DNA of 15,915 nt from an uncultured Eubacteriales bacterium (GTDB lineage Bacteria; Bacillota; Clostridia; Peptostreptococcales; Anaerovoracaceae): assembly GCA_902796875.1 (NCBI GenBank), contig CADBQT010000152.1, forward strand, positions 1 through 15,915, given 5' to 3'. The stretch's first letter is position 1. Each line of letters begins with the position of its first letter. Position numbers and translations under genes: made by a program. Under the pieces are notes generated by a model. That model did not search any database, was not told where the DNA came from, and worked only from the letters and a program-made list of their open reading frames with translations. Shown one piece after another: positions 14,573 through 15,915 of the stretch.

Positions 14573-15915
14573 ATGGACCGTTATCCAATGGGAGAATACG
14601 ACATCATCGTCATCGGCGCCGGTCATGCCGGCTGCGAGGCGGGACTTGCTGCGGCCAGAATGGGTAAGCGCACCCTCATGCTCTCCATCAACCTGGAGGC
14701 GGTGGCCATGATGGCCTGCAACCCCTCCATCGGCGGCACGGGCAAAGGCCATCTGGTCCGGGAGATCGACGCTCTCGGCGGCCAGATGGGTCTGAACATC
14801 GACCGGACCTTTATCCAGAGCCGGATGCTCAACACGGCCAAAGGCCCCGCCGTCCATTCCCTCAGGGCCCAGGCGGATAAGACCGCCTATCATCTGGAGA
14901 TGAAAAAGACCCTGGAGCAGGAACCCCTACTCGACCTGAAACAGGGCGAGGCAGTGGACCTTCTCATGGAGGAAGGAAAGGCCTGTGGCGTGGTCCTTCG
15001 CACGGGCGCCGAATACCGTGCAAAGGCGGTGATCCTGGCCACGGGGACCTTCCTTGGTGGCAAGGTCTTCATCGGGGACAGTGTCTGCGAAAGCGGCCCC
15101 AACGGACTGGCCCCCTCCAAAGAACTGGCCGCACGCCTTCGTGAATACGGCCTGCCCATGCGCCGCTTCAAGACGGGAACACCGGCAAGAGCCCTGGGCC
15201 AGAGTCTTCACTACGACCGGATGATCCGTCAGCAGGGAGACACTCCCATCGTCCCCTTCTCCTTCATGAATGATTCCCTCGAGCAGGATCAGGTGGACTG
15301 CTGGCTGACCTATACCAACGATGCGACCCACCAGGTGATCCGGGACAATTTCCACCGGTCCGCCATGCTGGGCGGCAAGATCGAGGGCGTCGGTCCCCGG
15401 TACTGCCCTTCCATCGAAGATAAGATCCATCGTTTTCCCGACCGTGCCCGCCACCAGCTCTTCATCGAGCCGGAAGGTCTTCATACGGATGAAGTCTACA
15501 TCCAGGGCATGTCTTCCAGTCTTCCCGAGGATGTACAGGGCCGGTTTTACCGGACCATCGAAGGCCTGGAGGATCTGATCATCGTCCGTCCGGCCTACGC
15601 CATCGAGTACGACTGCATCGATCCTCTGGAGCTTAAAGCCAGTTTGGAGAACCGCCGGATCGACGATCTGTTTTGCGCCGGCCAGTTCAACGGCAGCTCC
15701 GGCTACGAGGAAGCGGCGGCCCAGGGCCTGATGGCGGGGATCAACGCCTGCCTTAAGATCGACGGTAAAGACCCTCTGATCCTGGGAAGAAACGAAGCCT
15801 ATATCGGTGTCCTCATCGACGATCTGATCACCAAGGGGACCAACGAGCCCTACCGGATCATGACCAGCCGGGCAGAATACCGCCTGCTGCTTCGCCAGGA
15901 CAACGCGGACCTTCG
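14573..15915 (+). CDS. mnmG: tRNA uridine-34 modification enzyme MnmG, 3' end outside the window
   Basis: FAD-dependent partner of MnmE in wobble-uridine modification. 447 codons are present and the frame stays open to the edge; the full protein is usually about 620-640 residues. The start ATG at 14573 follows AGGGAG six bases upstream. The dinucleotide-binding motif is GAGHAG (15-20). The cysteine motif [14 protein letters not shown] begins at Cys49, and the second conserved cysteine is Cys278 in RYCPSIEDK. The FAD motif [13 protein letters not shown] and the block [18 protein letters not shown] are also present. The missing part includes the C-terminal tRNA- and MnmE-binding domain. It is 12 bp from mnmE and surely co-transcribed. 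Confidence 0.97.
   Translation, partial: MDRYPMGEYDIIVIGAGHAGCEAGLAAARMGKRTLMLSINLEAVAMMACNPSIGGTGKGHLVREIDALGGQMGLNIDRTFIQSRMLNTAKGPAVHSLRAQADKTAYHLEMKKTLEQEPLLDLKQGEAVDLLMEEGKACGVVLRTGAEYRAKAVILATGTFLGGKVFIGDSVCESGPNGLAPSKELAARLREYGLPMRRFKTGTPARALGQSLHYDRMIRQQGDTPIVPFSFMNDSLEQDQVDCWLTYTNDATHQVIRDNFHRSAMLGGKIEGVGPRYCPSIEDKIHRFPDRARHQLFIEPEGLHTDEVYIQGMSSSLPEDVQGRFYRTIEGLEDLIIVRPAYAIEYDCIDPLELKASLENRRIDDLFCAGQFNGSSGYEEAAAQGLMAGINACLKIDGKDPLILGRNEAYIGVLIDDLITKGTNEPYRIMTSRAEYRLLLRQDNADL

Noticed and set aside
13544..14893. A 449-codon open frame on the minus strand opposite mnmE and the mnmG start
   Set aside because: It spans two real genes on the other strand and shows no family motif.
1..15915. 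CRISPR arrays, insertion sequences, tRNA or rRNA genes
   Set aside because: No direct-repeat arrays, transposase-like products or RNA gene signatures were seen by reading; a covariance search was not possible here.

Overview
This window is the chromosomal replication-origin region of a Gram-positive bacterium of the Bacillota. The gene order is the classic one for that phylum. On the minus strand dnaA, dnaN, recF, gyrB and gyrA run leftward. On the plus strand rpmH, rnpA, yidD, yidC, jag, mnmE and mnmG run rightward. Strong Shine-Dalgarno sites, ATG starts and a short YidC without a lipobox cysteine suggest the class Clostridia. The coding DNA looks fairly G+C-rich for that class. A family-level placement is not possible from the sequence alone.

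Left part (1-2017): the truncated 5' end of a PAP2-type membrane phosphatase gene (minus) and a plsC acyltransferase gene (plus) diverge from a 59-bp gap holding two overlapping extended -10 promoters. plsC converges on trpS (minus), which lies 41 bp behind gyrA.

Middle (2018-8870): gyrA, gyrB, recF and dnaN, all on the minus strand. gyrB has its own promoter in the gap after recF. dnaN and recF are separated by a single base, so the small S4-domain gene usually found between them in Bacillota is absent. The remB-like gene often found before gyrB is absent too.

Origin (8871-10736): dnaA sits between two non-coding segments with DnaA boxes. The dnaA-dnaN gap (8871-9053) carries a recognisable unwinding module of the Bacillus subtilis type: DnaA boxes, a short G-rich block, a run of TAG-like DnaA-trios and an A/T-rich stretch. 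The dnaA-rpmH gap (10431-10736) carries a second cluster of boxes, including one perfect TTATCCACA, and the divergent dnaA and rpmH promoters.

Right part (10737-15915): ribosomal protein L34, the RNase P protein, YidD, the YidC insertase, the RNA-binding protein Jag, and the tRNA U34-modifying enzymes MnmE and MnmG (MnmG runs off the window). Intrinsic terminators follow rpmH and jag, so the cluster is probably several transcription units or is attenuated internally.

Almost every gene points away from the origin, in the direction of fork movement; only plsC is head-on. I see no mobile element, CRISPR array, tRNA or rRNA, and no novel multi-gene system. The points of interest are the origin architecture, the missing small genes and the internal terminators.
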